A DNA stretch of 64,000 nucleotides from Trichocoleus sp. FACHB-46 (GTDB lineage Bacteria; Cyanobacteriota; Cyanobacteriia; FACHB-46), in the NCBI RefSeq assembly GCF_014695385.1, contig NZ_JACJOD010000031.1:310001-374000 (forward strand). The letters run 5' to 3'. The notes below the pieces were generated by a model. It was not told where the DNA came from. It saw only the letters and a program-made list of their open reading frames with translations, and did no database searches. Every line of letters begins with the position of its first letter. Positions within the stretch are counted from its first letter, which is position 1. Of this stretch, positions 52,312 through 61,637 are shown piece after piece. A program made the translations under genes and the position numbers.

Positions 52312-54510
52312 CTAGGCAGACCGGGCGTAGGGTAGATAGTTATTCGCTGGCATTTCAGCGCCATTGGCAATTACGCCAACCATGTTGAGTTTGCTCAGCA
52401 TGTTGGTGGCTTGAGTTAGCTCGCTACGGGTCACTTGTCCCATCCGTCCCACCATCAACACTCCACTACAGAAGGACGCTGTGAGAATGGCATCGACAAT
52501 GCCCAAAACTGGCGGAGCATCCAGTAACACGAGGTCGTAGGATTCCTCAAAAGTAGAGATTAGCTCTGCCATGCGGCGCGAACTCAGGAGCTTGGCGGGA
52601 TCAGCGGGCGTAGGGCCAGCCGTCAAGATGGAAATGTTGCTATAGGCGATCGCTGGCTGAATATAACTGTGCTCCTCCGTAATGGGGCGATCGCTGGCCA
52701 GCAAGGTAGACAGTCCTTGCTCATTGGGCAGGTTTAGTTGCTTGTGCAAACTGGGACGGCGGAGATCCGCATCAATTAGCAGCACCCGCTGGTGCAAGCG
52801 AGCCGCACTCATCGCCAACCCTAAAGCCAGAGTCGATTTACCTTCACCCGATAAAGCGGAGGTAACTACCAAGGAGCTAAAAGGGAAGGTGGAGTTGAGT
52901 AGCTGAATGTTTTTGTAAATCAGGTCCAGCGATTCCCGGAAGGGAGGCCAATCTACGACTTGAAGCGTGGCAGGAGCCAAAGCGGGAGTTTTGCGGAAGG
53001 ATAAGTTGAGCATCGGCTCGCTAAAGCCAGACCGAGGCACCGCCGGGATCAAGCCCAGTAAAGGTACTGCCACTTGTTTCTCCAGTTCATCGGAGCTGTG
53101 AACCGCATCATCAATGCCCTCCCGGACAAAGGCGGCGACACTGCCCAGAATTAAGCCTGCTACCGCTCCTAGAAGTAAGTTTTGCTTCAGGCTCGGGCCA
53201 ATTTGGGTTCCTAGTTGAGCCGCTTCTACCACTTGCCAGTCAAAGCCACCCCGCGCAATTTCTAGCGCTAGTTCTTGCTTCGCTTTCAGCAACTGTTGCA
53301 GTGTTTCTCGACCGACTTCCACATTCGGTTGTAGCCGCCCATATTCCGCTAGCAAGCGGGGAAAGCGCTTGAGTTCTGCCGTTAATTGCTGTTCAGTTTG
53401 GCTCAAGCTCTGACCCCGAGCCTGTAAAGCTCTGGTATTGACCTGAGCCTCAACCAATTGAGTAATCAGCGTTAAGTCTGTTGCGCCTAGTTGGCCTGCT
53501 TTGAGTAAGTCGTTCCCTGAGGCGTTAAATTGCGCGGGAACGGTTCCTAAAACACGGCTGACCTCGGCCCGCAATAACCCAAGTTGTCGTTGCCGCTGCT
53601 CTAGCAAAGACTTAATGTGCGGGTCAAAATCCTTAAAGCGGAGCCGTTGCTGCTCTAGGGTTAATTCACTTTTTTGCAGCTCGTTCAGTAAGGTTTGGTA
53701 GCGTGACGATTGGCTCAAGCGAGAGGCAACCAAGGCTTCTTGGGGCGATCGCTTGACTTGCTGTTGCAAAGCCACATAACGAGCCTGCATATCCTTGAGC
53801 TGCGCCTGATTGGTGCGTTGTTCTTGCCGCACACTATTCAGCGCATCAAACAAAGCTTTCGATTGGGCTTCGGGATCAATTAGGTTTTGGCGATCGCGGA
53901 ACTTCTCCAGCGCATCTTCCGCTTGATTGACCTGCCGTTGGACCTTCGGCACTTGGTCAGTAATAAAAGACAAACCTTTGGATAAGCGTTGCTGTTGCTG
54001 CTCCCGGTTGTAGTCTTGGTAAACCTTTTGAATGGCTTGCAAAACTTTTTTGGTTTTCTCTGGATCAGAATCGGTATAGACCGCCTGAAACACCTTGGTC
54101 TTGACTTTGTCCTCCATCAGCTGAGTCAAGACCAACGATTTTTGAATCTCCGCCACCGTAACATCTGGATATTGCGGCTTCAGAATCTTAACCGCCCGCT
54201 GTAAGAGATGAGAACTCCGCATTAGAGTTAGTTGTGTGGCATTGTCCACCTCAACCGTAGCGTCCGCGAAGGGGACTTCTGTACTGCCGTTTTCTCCTTT
54301 TTTGCTTTGGTAGTTGGATTCCACCAGCAATTGCATGGAGCTTTGGTAAATAGGCTCAGCTAGAAATGTGAGGACCGCAGCGATCGATACAACGCCACTA
54401 AATACACCCAAGAGCCAGAAGCGTCGCCGCATTAAAACTGCAAACAGTTGTCCATATCCTGGATCTGTATCAGCAGCTTCTATGAGCTTGCTTTCAGTTA
54501 GGTCTACCAT
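52312..54510 (-). CDS. Wzc-type polysaccharide co-polymerase and tyrosine autokinase
   Basis: A 732-residue inner-membrane protein controlling chain length and export. The N-terminal Wzz domain starts after residue 20 with one helix (FWLLGVFSGVVSIAAVLTFL), a long coiled-coil periplasmic part spans about 150-430, and a second helix (LLLGAVAGLILGSVAAFV) follows. The BY-kinase domain has Walker A SGEGKST (554-560), Walker A' LLIDADLRRP and Walker B LVLLDAPP. The C-terminal tail is short with only Tyr725 and Tyr728, fewer than the usual tyrosine cluster. It should work with the Wza-like protein at 28086. Confidence 0.94.
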   Translation of the reverse strand: MVDLTESKLIEAADTDPGYGQLFAVLMRRRFWLLGVFSGVVSIAAVLTFLAEPIYQSSMQLLVESNYQSKKGENGSTEVPFADATVEVDNATQLTLMRSSHLLQRAVKILKPQYPDVTVAEIQKSLVLTQLMEDKVKTKVFQAVYTDSDPEKTKKVLQAIQKVYQDYNREQQQQRLSKGLSFITDQVPKVQRQVNQAEDALEKFRDRQNLIDPEAQSKALFDALNSVRQEQRTNQAQLKDMQARYVALQQQVKRSPQEALVASRLSQSSRYQTLLNELQKSELTLEQQRLRFKDFDPHIKSLLEQRQRQLGLLRAEVSRVLGTVPAQFNASGNDLLKAGQLGATDLTLITQLVEAQVNTRALQARGQSLSQTEQQLTAELKRFPRLLAEYGRLQPNVEVGRETLQQLLKAKQELALEIARGGFDWQVVEAAQLGTQIGPSLKQNLLLGAVAGLILGSVAAFVREGIDDAVHSSDELEKQVAVPLLGLIPAVPRSGFSEPMLNLSFRKTPALAPATLQVVDWPPFRESLDLIYKNIQLLNSTFPFSSLVVTSALSGEGKSTLALGLAMSAARLHQRVLLIDADLRRPSLHKQLNLPNEQGLSTLLASDRPITEEHSYIQPAIAYSNISILTAGPTPADPAKLLSSRRMAELISTFEESYDLVLLDAPPVLGIVDAILTASFCSGVLMVGRMGQVTRSELTQATNMLSKLNMVGVIANGAEMPANNYLPYARSA

Positions 54511-54553
54511 CCCTCACCTCGGAAACAGTTCAACAATCAAATCATCCGCAATC

Positions 54554-55636
54554 TTAGTAACAAGCCTGCTCCATCACCTGATCGACTTGGTCAAAGAAGG
54601 CCTCTTCCGAAAAGCGGCTCATCGCATGTTGGCGAATTTTGCCATAATCCCAAGTCATATCTGAGGCTTCAAATAAGGCAGTTTGCAACGCTTCGGGCGT
54701 TTGCCGATTGAAAAAGACACCCGTTTTTCCCGGCACTTGGGTATCTAGCACTCCCCCAGCTCCATAAGAGATGACTGGAGTACCGCTGGCGTTGGCTTCT
54801 ACAGGTACCAAACCGTAGTCTTCTAGAGCTGCTACTACCACTGAGCGGGCCTGAGCCATCAGTTGAGTGCGCTTGGCATCACTGACATGACCGAGAAATC
54901 GGATGTTGCTTAAGGCTTGAGCTTCTAAGCGCGATCGCTCTGGCCCATCGCCTGTAATCAACAAAGGCCATCCCAGCCAGTTAAACGCCTCAATAATCAC
55001 ATCCATCCGCTTATAACTAATCAACCGAGCCGAAGCTAGATAAAAGTCTGCTTTGTGGTTAGCAAACAGAAACTTACTGCTGTCAATCGGATAGTTAATT
55101 ACTAAAGCTGGCTTGCCATAGATTTGCTGAATGCGCTTTGCTACCACACTAGAATTGGCAATATATAGATCAGGTTCCTGAGCATATTGCAAATCCAAAT
55201 TTCGCATCCGGTGGAAAACATTTTCCAGCAAGGGATAGAACCTGTGATAGGTGCCATACTCCCGCAAATAAGTCTGGGTATCCCAAAGAAAGCGCGTCAC
55301 ATTGTGGCAAAAACAAACATGACGTGATCCTGGGCCTTTTTTAACTGCTTTAGCGAAACTAGTACTACTGCTAATGATTAAGTCATAGTCCCGTAAATCC
55401 AGCGATCGAAATGCTGGAAAATAGAACGGTGCCATCAATCGAAAGTATTTGCTAGCTCCTGGAATGCGCTGAAGTAAAGTTGTGTTGACAAAGCGATCGC
55501 CTAGGTCAATTGTTCGTTTAGGATCGTAGAGAGAGGTAAAAATATCGGCCTTAGGATATCGCTTGCAAAGCAGTTCAAAGACTCGCTCTGCACCACCTCG
55601 TTGCGTTAAATAGTCATGAACTAAAGCAACTCTCAT
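54554..55636 (-). CDS. Family 4 glycosyltransferase, first gene of the exopolysaccharide cluster
   Basis: A 360-residue GT-B enzyme. It begins MRVALVHDYLTQRGGAERVF, typical of mannosyltransferase-like GT4 proteins, and contains HVCFCHNVTRFLWDTQTYLR and the donor segment LVPVEANASGTPVISYGAGG. It is first in transcription order; 43 bases separate it from the Wzc gene, so it marks the start of the unit. The 110-base gap to the small cysteine-rich gene upstream could hold the promoter. Confidence 0.9.
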   Translation of the reverse strand: MRVALVHDYLTQRGGAERVFELLCKRYPKADIFTSLYDPKRTIDLGDRFVNTTLLQRIPGASKYFRLMAPFYFPAFRSLDLRDYDLIISSSTSFAKAVKKGPGSRHVCFCHNVTRFLWDTQTYLREYGTYHRFYPLLENVFHRMRNLDLQYAQEPDLYIANSSVVAKRIQQIYGKPALVINYPIDSSKFLFANHKADFYLASARLISYKRMDVIIEAFNWLGWPLLITGDGPERSRLEAQALSNIRFLGHVSDAKRTQLMAQARSVVVAALEDYGLVPVEANASGTPVISYGAGGVLDTQVPGKTGVFFNRQTPEALQTALFEASDMTWDYGKIRQHAMSRFSEEAFFDQVDQVMEQACY

Positions 55637-55746
55637 GGCTAACCAAGAATCATGGATTACGGTTTTACCCGGAAGCCAGCCTTTAAACTAGATAGTTTTC
55701 AACTCTTATGTTGCGTCTAGTTAAGGCTAGTAAAAACATTCCAGGG

Positions 55747-55980
55747 CTAGAGGGAGATGGGGATCATTTCTACCTTTAGTGAGATATTTGATGTCTGTAG
55801 CAATCGATGCCAAATCCACTCTGGACCTTTAGAAATACACCCAGGGCAGAGATCGCCACAGTTCTTTCCGCCTTCATTGCAAACGATGACTCTTGCTTCT
55901 TGCAACTCAAATTCTTGATTGCATAATAGGCAAGCTTGGTCTGTCAAGGAAGTGTTGTTACACTCAATTTGTAATTGCAT
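55747..55980 (-). CDS. Small cysteine-rich (zinc-binding) protein, 77 aa
   Basis: A small protein with seven cysteines, at residues 7, 17, 20, 34, 41, 45 and 48; CLLC and CPGC pairs suggest a zinc knuckle. The N-terminal part reads MQLQIECNNTSLTDQACLLC. ATG 55980 follows AAGGAGG at an ideal distance; a TTG two codons upstream is less likely. Family unknown to me. It lies just before the exopolysaccharide cluster on the same strand and might be co-transcribed or regulate it. Confidence 0.7.
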   Translation of the reverse strand: MQLQIECNNTSLTDQACLLCNQEFELQEARVIVCNEGGKNCGDLCPGCISKGPEWIWHRLLQTSNISLKVEMIPISL

Positions 55981-57149
55981 AAACAATCCTCCTTGGCCTT
56001 AGCCAATCTGGTGTCTAAAACTCACTTGAAACATGAATCAATAACTGATCAATATGCTCAGTTAAAATCCAACAATTGCAAGTAACAAAGCCTACAAAAT
56101 TTGCTTAACCTAGGCTTTATTTGCAGTGTAGTTTAAGCAGGACAAAATCTTTGTAGTCCACCCTACCTAAGAACCTCAAGATAGCCTTAGAAACTGAACT
56201 AAAGGATATTAAGAAATAGGGTAGCAAGCTCAAAAAATCAGGTTCTTGGTTCCACAATTGACATATCTCCTAGCTCAATTACCTCTAGTAATGAAGAAAC
56301 TGATCGACCGATTGAGTTTGTTTTATAGAGGTAGAGCAACTTCTGTAGCATTGGTTCTAAACGAGATCTAGTGACGGGACTGACTCACTGGATACTCTGC
56401 CATGCACTGGAGGGAACAAACATAAAAGGGAACTAAAGTGTGTACGTTCAACGGTAGATGGCTTACGGGTGCTGATACAAAGCCATACACTTGGCACGTA
56501 CCCTGTACTGCTAACGAGCGCAGCTTCTACGAACGATACGGAGTTTTTTAAGCGATCATCATCACCCTATAGAGTGATGTTGCTTTACATAACTAAATCC
56601 GCCCACAGAGGGACGACAGGTTTGTCACCGAGTAAAACTCATAAATGGATGGCGATCGCACTTTTCCTAGCTGCAACCTTTCCTAGTTCTCTAACGTCTA
56701 CCTCGTTCAGTGCCTAACTGCATTTCCTAAAGCGCTTAGCTAACCAGGATTGCAGTTGTTAATCTATTCGGCACCTCAAAGACTGACAGGGATAGGGTTT
56801 ATGAAGGGAGAGCAAATGCTGAATTGAAATAATTTTCGAGTTTAGGGTTATATTTTTCTGTGTTTCACCCTAATTTTTTAAGTATTCAATTTCCAGATTT
56901 GTCTTTTGAGTCTTGGTTTTTTAAGGGCAAACCTCCCTGTCTGACCGCAATACAGCTACAAAGTTCAACACCAAATTCAATGTCAGACTCCATGCCAGAG
57001 ATGAGCGCATGACACCAACTAGGATGACAACCCTCAGTAAACATTTGCTATGGTGTCCTCCAGAGTCAAAAGAGGTTTGTAAGGCAGCGCGATCGCTGGC
57101 TCAAACCCTCTAGATTTTTCGTTTTGAAGTAATTCCAGGGAGGAAAACT
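55981..57149. other. Gene-poor region of about 1.2 kb
   Basis: No convincing gene is seen between the cysteine-rich gene and the cupin gene. It contains an inverted repeat at 56087-56118, a TTGACA at 56258-56263 without a matching -10 box, AT-rich stretches near 56830-56900, and a weak GTG-started ORF at 56469-56717. It probably holds the divergent promoters of the polysaccharide cluster and the cupin gene. It could also hide an RNA gene or a decayed gene. Confidence 0.6.
56087..56118. repeat. 8-bp inverted repeat AAAGCCTA...TAGGCTTT
   Basis: Perfect arms with a 16-base spacer, about 110 bases upstream of the cysteine-rich gene start. It may be a regulator-binding dyad for the minus-strand transcripts. 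A terminator role is less likely because no gene ends here. Confidence 0.45.
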
Positions 57150-57593
57150 TTGGCTAAACCTCGAGAAATGACTCAAGTAACCTCACATCCTGCATCGATG
57201 GCTACATCCAGTCCTGTCTCGGCTAGTATCGCCGCCACCGAGCTACGTCCTTGGGGAGCTTTCACGATTCTCGAAGAAGGCAGAGGCTACAAGATTAAGC
57301 GCATTGAGGTCAAACCGGGTCATCGCCTCAGTCTGCAAATGCACCATCACCGCAGCGAACATTGGATTGTGCTCTCAGGTACAGCGCGGGTGCTTTGTGA
57401 TGGCCAAGAATTAACCTTATACAACAATCAATCTACTTATGTGCCTCAATGCACCCAACATCGGCTGGAAAACCCCGGTGTAATTCCGCTGGTCTTGATT
57501 GAAGTGCAAAACGGTGATTACTTGGGAGAAGACGACATTGTGCGGTTCCAGGATGATTACAATCGTCAGCCCAATTCGTCAGTCGCTTCTTAG
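57150..57593 (+). CDS. Mannose-6-phosphate isomerase-like cupin protein
   Basis: A 147-residue single-domain cupin matching the C-terminal domain of type II phosphomannose isomerase/GDP-mannose pyrophosphorylase. Motifs are RPWGAFTILEEGRGYKIKRI, the metal-binding VKPGHRLSLQMHHHRSEHW (His cluster with Glu), and VPQCTQHRLENPG. It could supply mannose phosphates for the polysaccharide, but stand-alone domains may lack this activity. The TTG at 57150 is preceded by GGAGG at a good distance; an ATG at 57168 is an alternative. Confidence 0.85.
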   Translation: MAKPREMTQVTSHPASMATSSPVSASIAATELRPWGAFTILEEGRGYKIKRIEVKPGHRLSLQMHHHRSEHWIVLSGTARVLCDGQELTLYNNQSTYVPQCTQHRLENPGVIPLVLIEVQNGDYLGEDDIVRFQDDYNRQPNSSVAS

Positions 57594-57703
57594 CATTTTG
57601 AGGTCAGGTTAAATTTCCCAGATCCGGGCAACGACTTGTGTAAGATGACAATAAGATTTCTGATCTGACACAGACTCGCTGGCTGGGAAAGCACGCTCAA
57701 TCA

Positions 57704-59233
57704 ATGCCTCACTCCTCACCCATTCATCCGGACCTGATTTTAGACAAGCGGTACAAAATTGTTCGCATGTTGGGCCAAGGGGGCTTCGGACGTGTCTATC
57801 TAGCGGAAAACCTCAACCGCTTTCATGAATATTGTGTCTTGAAGGAGTTCGCTCCCCAAGTCAAAGGGACGGCAGTTCTGCAAAGGGCGGCTGAGCTATT
57901 TCAGCGAGAAGCGGGGGTGCTCTACCAACTGCACCATCCTCAAATTCCTGAATTTCGTGAGTTAATTCAAACTCATTTAAATGGCGAAGACTATCTTTTC
58001 CTGGTTCAGCAATATATTGAAGGCCCCACTTACTGGGAACTGCTAGAGCAAGGACAAAAGTTTAGTGAAACGGATGCCCTGGGTCTCTTGCTCGATTTGT
58101 TGCCTGTGCTGGAGTATATTCATGCTCAAGGCGTGATTCATCGGGATATTTCTCCGGACAATTTAATTCAGCAACGATTTACGGGTAAGCCAGTTCTAAT
58201 AGATTTTGGGGGCGTGAAACAGGTAGCGGCGACCGCAGTGCGCCAGTTGACCCAACAGCCCATCCCCACACAGCTAGAGAAACCAGGCTACACCCCGATT
58301 GAGCAGAGATATGGCAAAGCTTCTGCAGCCAGTGATCTGTATGCTTTAGCCGTAACTATTTTGGTATTACTTACTGGCAAGAATCCGGCTGATTTATATG
58401 ATGCTCACCAACGTACTTGGTGCTGGCGGCAAACCTTAAGGCTGAACCCTCAATTTGCCGCTGTCTTGGAAAAGATGTTGGCGGAGCGCGAGTGCGATCG
58501 CTATGCATCCACCCAAGAAGTCAGACAAGCTCTCCAGCCTCTAGTGCGATCGCATCCGGTGTCTCAAGCTCAGACATTAGCGGTAGCCAGAGCCGCTCAA
58601 CCTGCTCAGCCTGCGGCTCCCGCTAGACAACCGAAAGCCAAGTCTAGTGTCTCTAGGGCAAAAACTTGGGTGGTTGCTCCGATCGCTCGGCAACCAGTCG
58701 CACCAACTCCTCCGCCAGCGCCTCCCGCCCCTGCTCTTGCTCCTGCTCCGGTCAGCCCTGCACCGAGTTCGGTTCAGCCACCGAAACGGTCATTTTTGGG
58801 GTTTTTGGGCAATCTGGTTTCCTGGCTCGTGATTAAACCCATCTATTATTTATTACTCAAACCTATTTGGTATCTGGTCAAAAAATTACTGATTTTAGGG
58901 ATCAGTGTTTTGGTGTTCGTAGGCGTGAGCTATTGGTTTGGCCCTGCTCTGTTGGCTTGGCTAAAAGACTCGATCATCCCCAGTTCTCAAGTTGCCGATT
59001 CCGTTGCAGGCTCCAGTTGCCAAGAGCAGGTGTTGAAACGTTATGAAGCCCTCAACCTGCCTACAGGCTCTTTCTATCCACAAGTGAATGAGAAGTTCTA
59101 CGCTCAGCACCCAGAACTGAAAGGACGCACCTTAACGAGCAAGCCAGAAGACGCGCCCTTACGACAGGATTGGTGCCAAATTGCCGATGAAGTTTTGGAC
59201 CAAACAGAGAGATCGCAACAGAAGCTGAAGTAA
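57704..59233 (+). CDS. Membrane-anchored Ser/Thr protein kinase
   Basis: A 509-residue Hanks-type kinase. The glycine loop LGQGGFGRVY is near 24-33, Lys47 is the ATP-binding lysine, HRDISPDN (146-153) is the catalytic loop and DFG is at 167-169. The Ser-Pro-Asp-Asn form of the catalytic loop is common in cyanobacterial kinases. A Pro/Ala-rich linker (about 295-360) leads to a hydrophobic hairpin or helix pair near 375-420 and an outer domain ending KLK. Targets are unknown; a pentapeptide-repeat gene lies next to it, convergent. Confidence 0.92.
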   Translation: MPHSSPIHPDLILDKRYKIVRMLGQGGFGRVYLAENLNRFHEYCVLKEFAPQVKGTAVLQRAAELFQREAGVLYQLHHPQIPEFRELIQTHLNGEDYLFLVQQYIEGPTYWELLEQGQKFSETDALGLLLDLLPVLEYIHAQGVIHRDISPDNLIQQRFTGKPVLIDFGGVKQVAATAVRQLTQQPIPTQLEKPGYTPIEQRYGKASAASDLYALAVTILVLLTGKNPADLYDAHQRTWCWRQTLRLNPQFAAVLEKMLAERECDRYASTQEVRQALQPLVRSHPVSQAQTLAVARAAQPAQPAAPARQPKAKSSVSRAKTWVVAPIARQPVAPTPPPAPPAPALAPAPVSPAPSSVQPPKRSFLGFLGNLVSWLVIKPIYYLLLKPIWYLVKKLLILGISVLVFVGVSYWFGPALLAWLKDSIIPSSQVADSVAGSSCQEQVLKRYEALNLPTGSFYPQVNEKFYAQHPELKGRTLTSKPEDAPLRQDWCQIADEVLDQTERSQQKLK

Positions 59234-59293
59234 TAGCGTTGGGAGAATTGCGATCGCGATCGCCAACACTTCCTCGACTCACCTAACCCCTGC

Positions 59294-59854
59294 CTAGCTG
59301 ATTAGGGTGCTATCTCCACTCTCTAGAACGGTGTCTTCTAGCTTGGCATCCTCCAGCTTGGCTCCGGCTAGATTGACATCCTCTAGATTGGCTCCTTCTA
59401 GATTGGCGCGTTCTAGGGCCGCTTTGCTTAAATTGGCTTGATGTAGATTCGCCACCTCTAAGTCGGCTCCGGTCAGATTGGCTGCTTCTAAATCTGCCTC
59501 GCTCAGATCTGCTTCACTGAGAACTGCCCCCGCTAAGTTAGCAGCTTTCAGATCAGCTTGATCTAAAATCGCGCTGTCGAGAATGGCTCCTTCTAAAATT
59601 GCTTCATCGAGCACAGCATCACTCAAATCCGCACCACTGAGGTCAGCTTGAGTCAAATCCGCACCCTTGAGGGCAGCTCCGCTCAATGTTGCTTGGCTGA
59701 GGTTGGCTCGCCGCAAGTTAGCTCCGTCCAGCATAGCTCCATGCAAAATGGCTCCACTCAAATTAATTTCTTCCAGAACAGCTCCTCTGAGGTCAATGAT
59801 GCTAAAGTCTCGCTCTCCAGCACTGTAGCGTTGCACAAGTTCTTCCACATTCAT
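59294..59854 (-). CDS. Pentapeptide-repeat protein
   Basis: A 186-residue protein that is almost entirely A(D/N)LxX pentapeptide repeats, about 27 of them (for example LRRANLSQATLSGAALKGAD), predicting a right-handed quadrilateral beta-helix. Residues 1-20 form a short cap (MNVEELVQRYSAGERDF). No signal peptide or membrane segment is seen. Function of such cyanobacterial proteins is mostly unknown. It converges with the kinase and diverges from the pentapeptide-MORN gene. Confidence 0.92.
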   Translation of the reverse strand: MNVEELVQRYSAGERDFSIIDLRGAVLEEINLSGAILHGAMLDGANLRRANLSQATLSGAALKGADLTQADLSGADLSDAVLDEAILEGAILDSAILDQADLKAANLAGAVLSEADLSEADLEAANLTGADLEVANLHQANLSKAALERANLEGANLEDVNLAGAKLEDAKLEDTVLESGDSTLIS

Positions 59855-60296
59855 CTGTGATCACTCCAGATTGATTAAACCAACGGTTAAATGACTCGCT
59901 GGCAGATTGCCTGAGCCAGCAATACAACAAAAGTAAGTGACCCGAAGTGCCCAAACGCCTGTCTAGAGGCACACCTTAGCAGATGGTGGTTCTCATTTCT
60001 GCCTGTGACCTAGAGGAGAGTGAGCCGAGGGTATTTGCTATTACTGAGCTAGGAAGAATATTCGTTGTGCCAGTTTAGACGGTGGAATAAGGGAGCAACC
60101 ACGAAAGTCTACTGATGGCTTAACCTAATGCAAGCGATTTTGCAGAGTCGCGATCGCTTGATTTAGACCAGTCATGTTGGGAACCATTCACCCTGTTCAG
60201 ACAACATTCTCAAGGGAGATGACAAGCTATATCATTTTTACTGATGCTAGTTATGCTCCCACGTCCCGATGTAGTTTGTGCGAGTAGGAGTTCTCC
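59855..60296. other. Divergent intergenic region
   Basis: A 442-base gap between the two divergent pentapeptide-repeat genes. No gene, tRNA or terminator is apparent. It should hold both promoters. One HIP1 octamer lies near 60150. Confidence 0.55.
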
Positions 60297-61577
60297 ATGA
60301 TAGAAACAGAGCACGAATTTCTGAGTCTGCTGGAACAAGGAGCAGACTCTTGGAATTCCTGGAGAGAGGAAAACCCTACGATCAAACCAGACCTCAGCAG
60401 AGCTTATCTGTTTGAGGCGAACTTAGCAGGGGCGAATCTGAGTGGTGTAGATTTGAGTCGCGCTTGCTTAATTGGCGCTAATTTGACAGGCGCAGATCTC
60501 TCAGGTGCCGATCTGCAAGGAGCTTATGCCAGTAGCGCCAAGTTGAACCAAGCTAATCTCTATCAGGCAAACTTAGAAGGTGCTGATCTCAGTCAAGCCA
60601 ATTTAAATCACGCCAACCTGACAGAAGCGATCGCGACATCTACCAATTTCAATCTGGCTGCACTAACGGGAGCTTGCCTTGAAGGTTGGCAAATTAACAG
60701 CGCCACACAATTAGAAGACATCACTTGTAAATATGTTTACTTGCAAAGGGAGCAACAGCAACGACAACCTGCCAAGGGAAAGTTCAAGCCAGATGAGTTG
60801 AGCCGACTCGTGCAGGCAGTTCCCCAAAGCGTGCGTTCGGGGAAGGTATCTCAGCTCTCAACGACTGCGATCGCCCTGGGTAGCGTCACTACAACCGCTG
60901 CTGTTTTAACTCGGGCAGACAACTTGGCCGCCCAATCTCCTCATCCCAGTCAAACCATCCCTGCTTTTACTCCACCACAGGAGCGTAAGTGGCGCTTAAT
61001 TGCGGCAGGAGTATTGATTGGTATCAGCCTAACCGCAGTTGCCAGCACCGTGATCCTCCGCTTGACCCAAGCTGAAGCGCCTACGGCACAAACGGATACA
61101 GCTCAGCGATCGCCCGCCACCACTGCGAACTTGCCCACTTTACCTTGCCAAGAACCACCGCCCCCTGCTTTGCCCAATCGTGCTCCTGACTACGAATACC
61201 AAACGGGGACGCAATATTTTGGCCCTCTGGCCAATGGCGAACCTACAGATGGGCGTGGCACGATGGCCTATAGCAGTGGCAATCGCTATGACGGCGAATA
61301 TCGCAACGGCAAACGTAATGGCTGCGGCACCTTTACTTTTGCCAATGGCAGAAGCTATGTCGGGCAATTTCAGGATGACTGGTTTCAGGGTCAAGGCCTT
61401 TGGACGCTGGAGAATGGCGATCGCTATGTCGGAGAGTTTCGCCAAAATAAATGCAACGGACGCGGAACATTCATCTTTGCGGATGGTTCATCTCAATCTG
61501 GCACTTGGCAGAATGGTAGCTTGGTAGGCACTAATCTCTCTTGCGATCGCACACCCCTAGAAATGCCTCGCTCTTGA
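60297..61577 (+). CDS. Pentapeptide-repeat and MORN-repeat membrane protein
   Basis: A 426-residue fusion. Residues of about 28-120 are pentapeptide repeats (LSRAYLFEANLAGANLSGVD). A linker follows, then one transmembrane helix (LIAAGVLIGISLTAVASTVI, about 234-253). After a Thr/Pro-rich spacer, residues of about 310-410 form four MORN repeats (YDGEYRNGKRNGCGTFTFAN, YVGEFRQNKCNGRGTFIFAD). The pentapeptide half should be cytoplasmic and the MORN half outside. MORN repeats bind lipids or proteins. Role unknown. Confidence 0.9.
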   Translation: MIETEHEFLSLLEQGADSWNSWREENPTIKPDLSRAYLFEANLAGANLSGVDLSRACLIGANLTGADLSGADLQGAYASSAKLNQANLYQANLEGADLSQANLNHANLTEAIATSTNFNLAALTGACLEGWQINSATQLEDITCKYVYLQREQQQRQPAKGKFKPDELSRLVQAVPQSVRSGKVSQLSTTAIALGSVTTTAAVLTRADNLAAQSPHPSQTIPAFTPPQERKWRLIAAGVLIGISLTAVASTVILRLTQAEAPTAQTDTAQRSPATTANLPTLPCQEPPPPALPNRAPDYEYQTGTQYFGPLANGEPTDGRGTMAYSSGNRYDGEYRNGKRNGCGTFTFANGRSYVGQFQDDWFQGQGLWTLENGDRYVGEFRQNKCNGRGTFIFADGSSQSGTWQNGSLVGTNLSCDRTPLEMPRS

Positions 61578-61637
61578 GAAGAGTCTCTCCACCTCGCATC
61601 CATTAGAAACAGCCCCAATTTTCAGGAGGACACATCC

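Noticed and set aside
56469-56717. GTG-started 82-aa ORF in the gene-poor region
   Set aside because: No ribosome-binding site, odd composition, no recognisable domain; likely chance.
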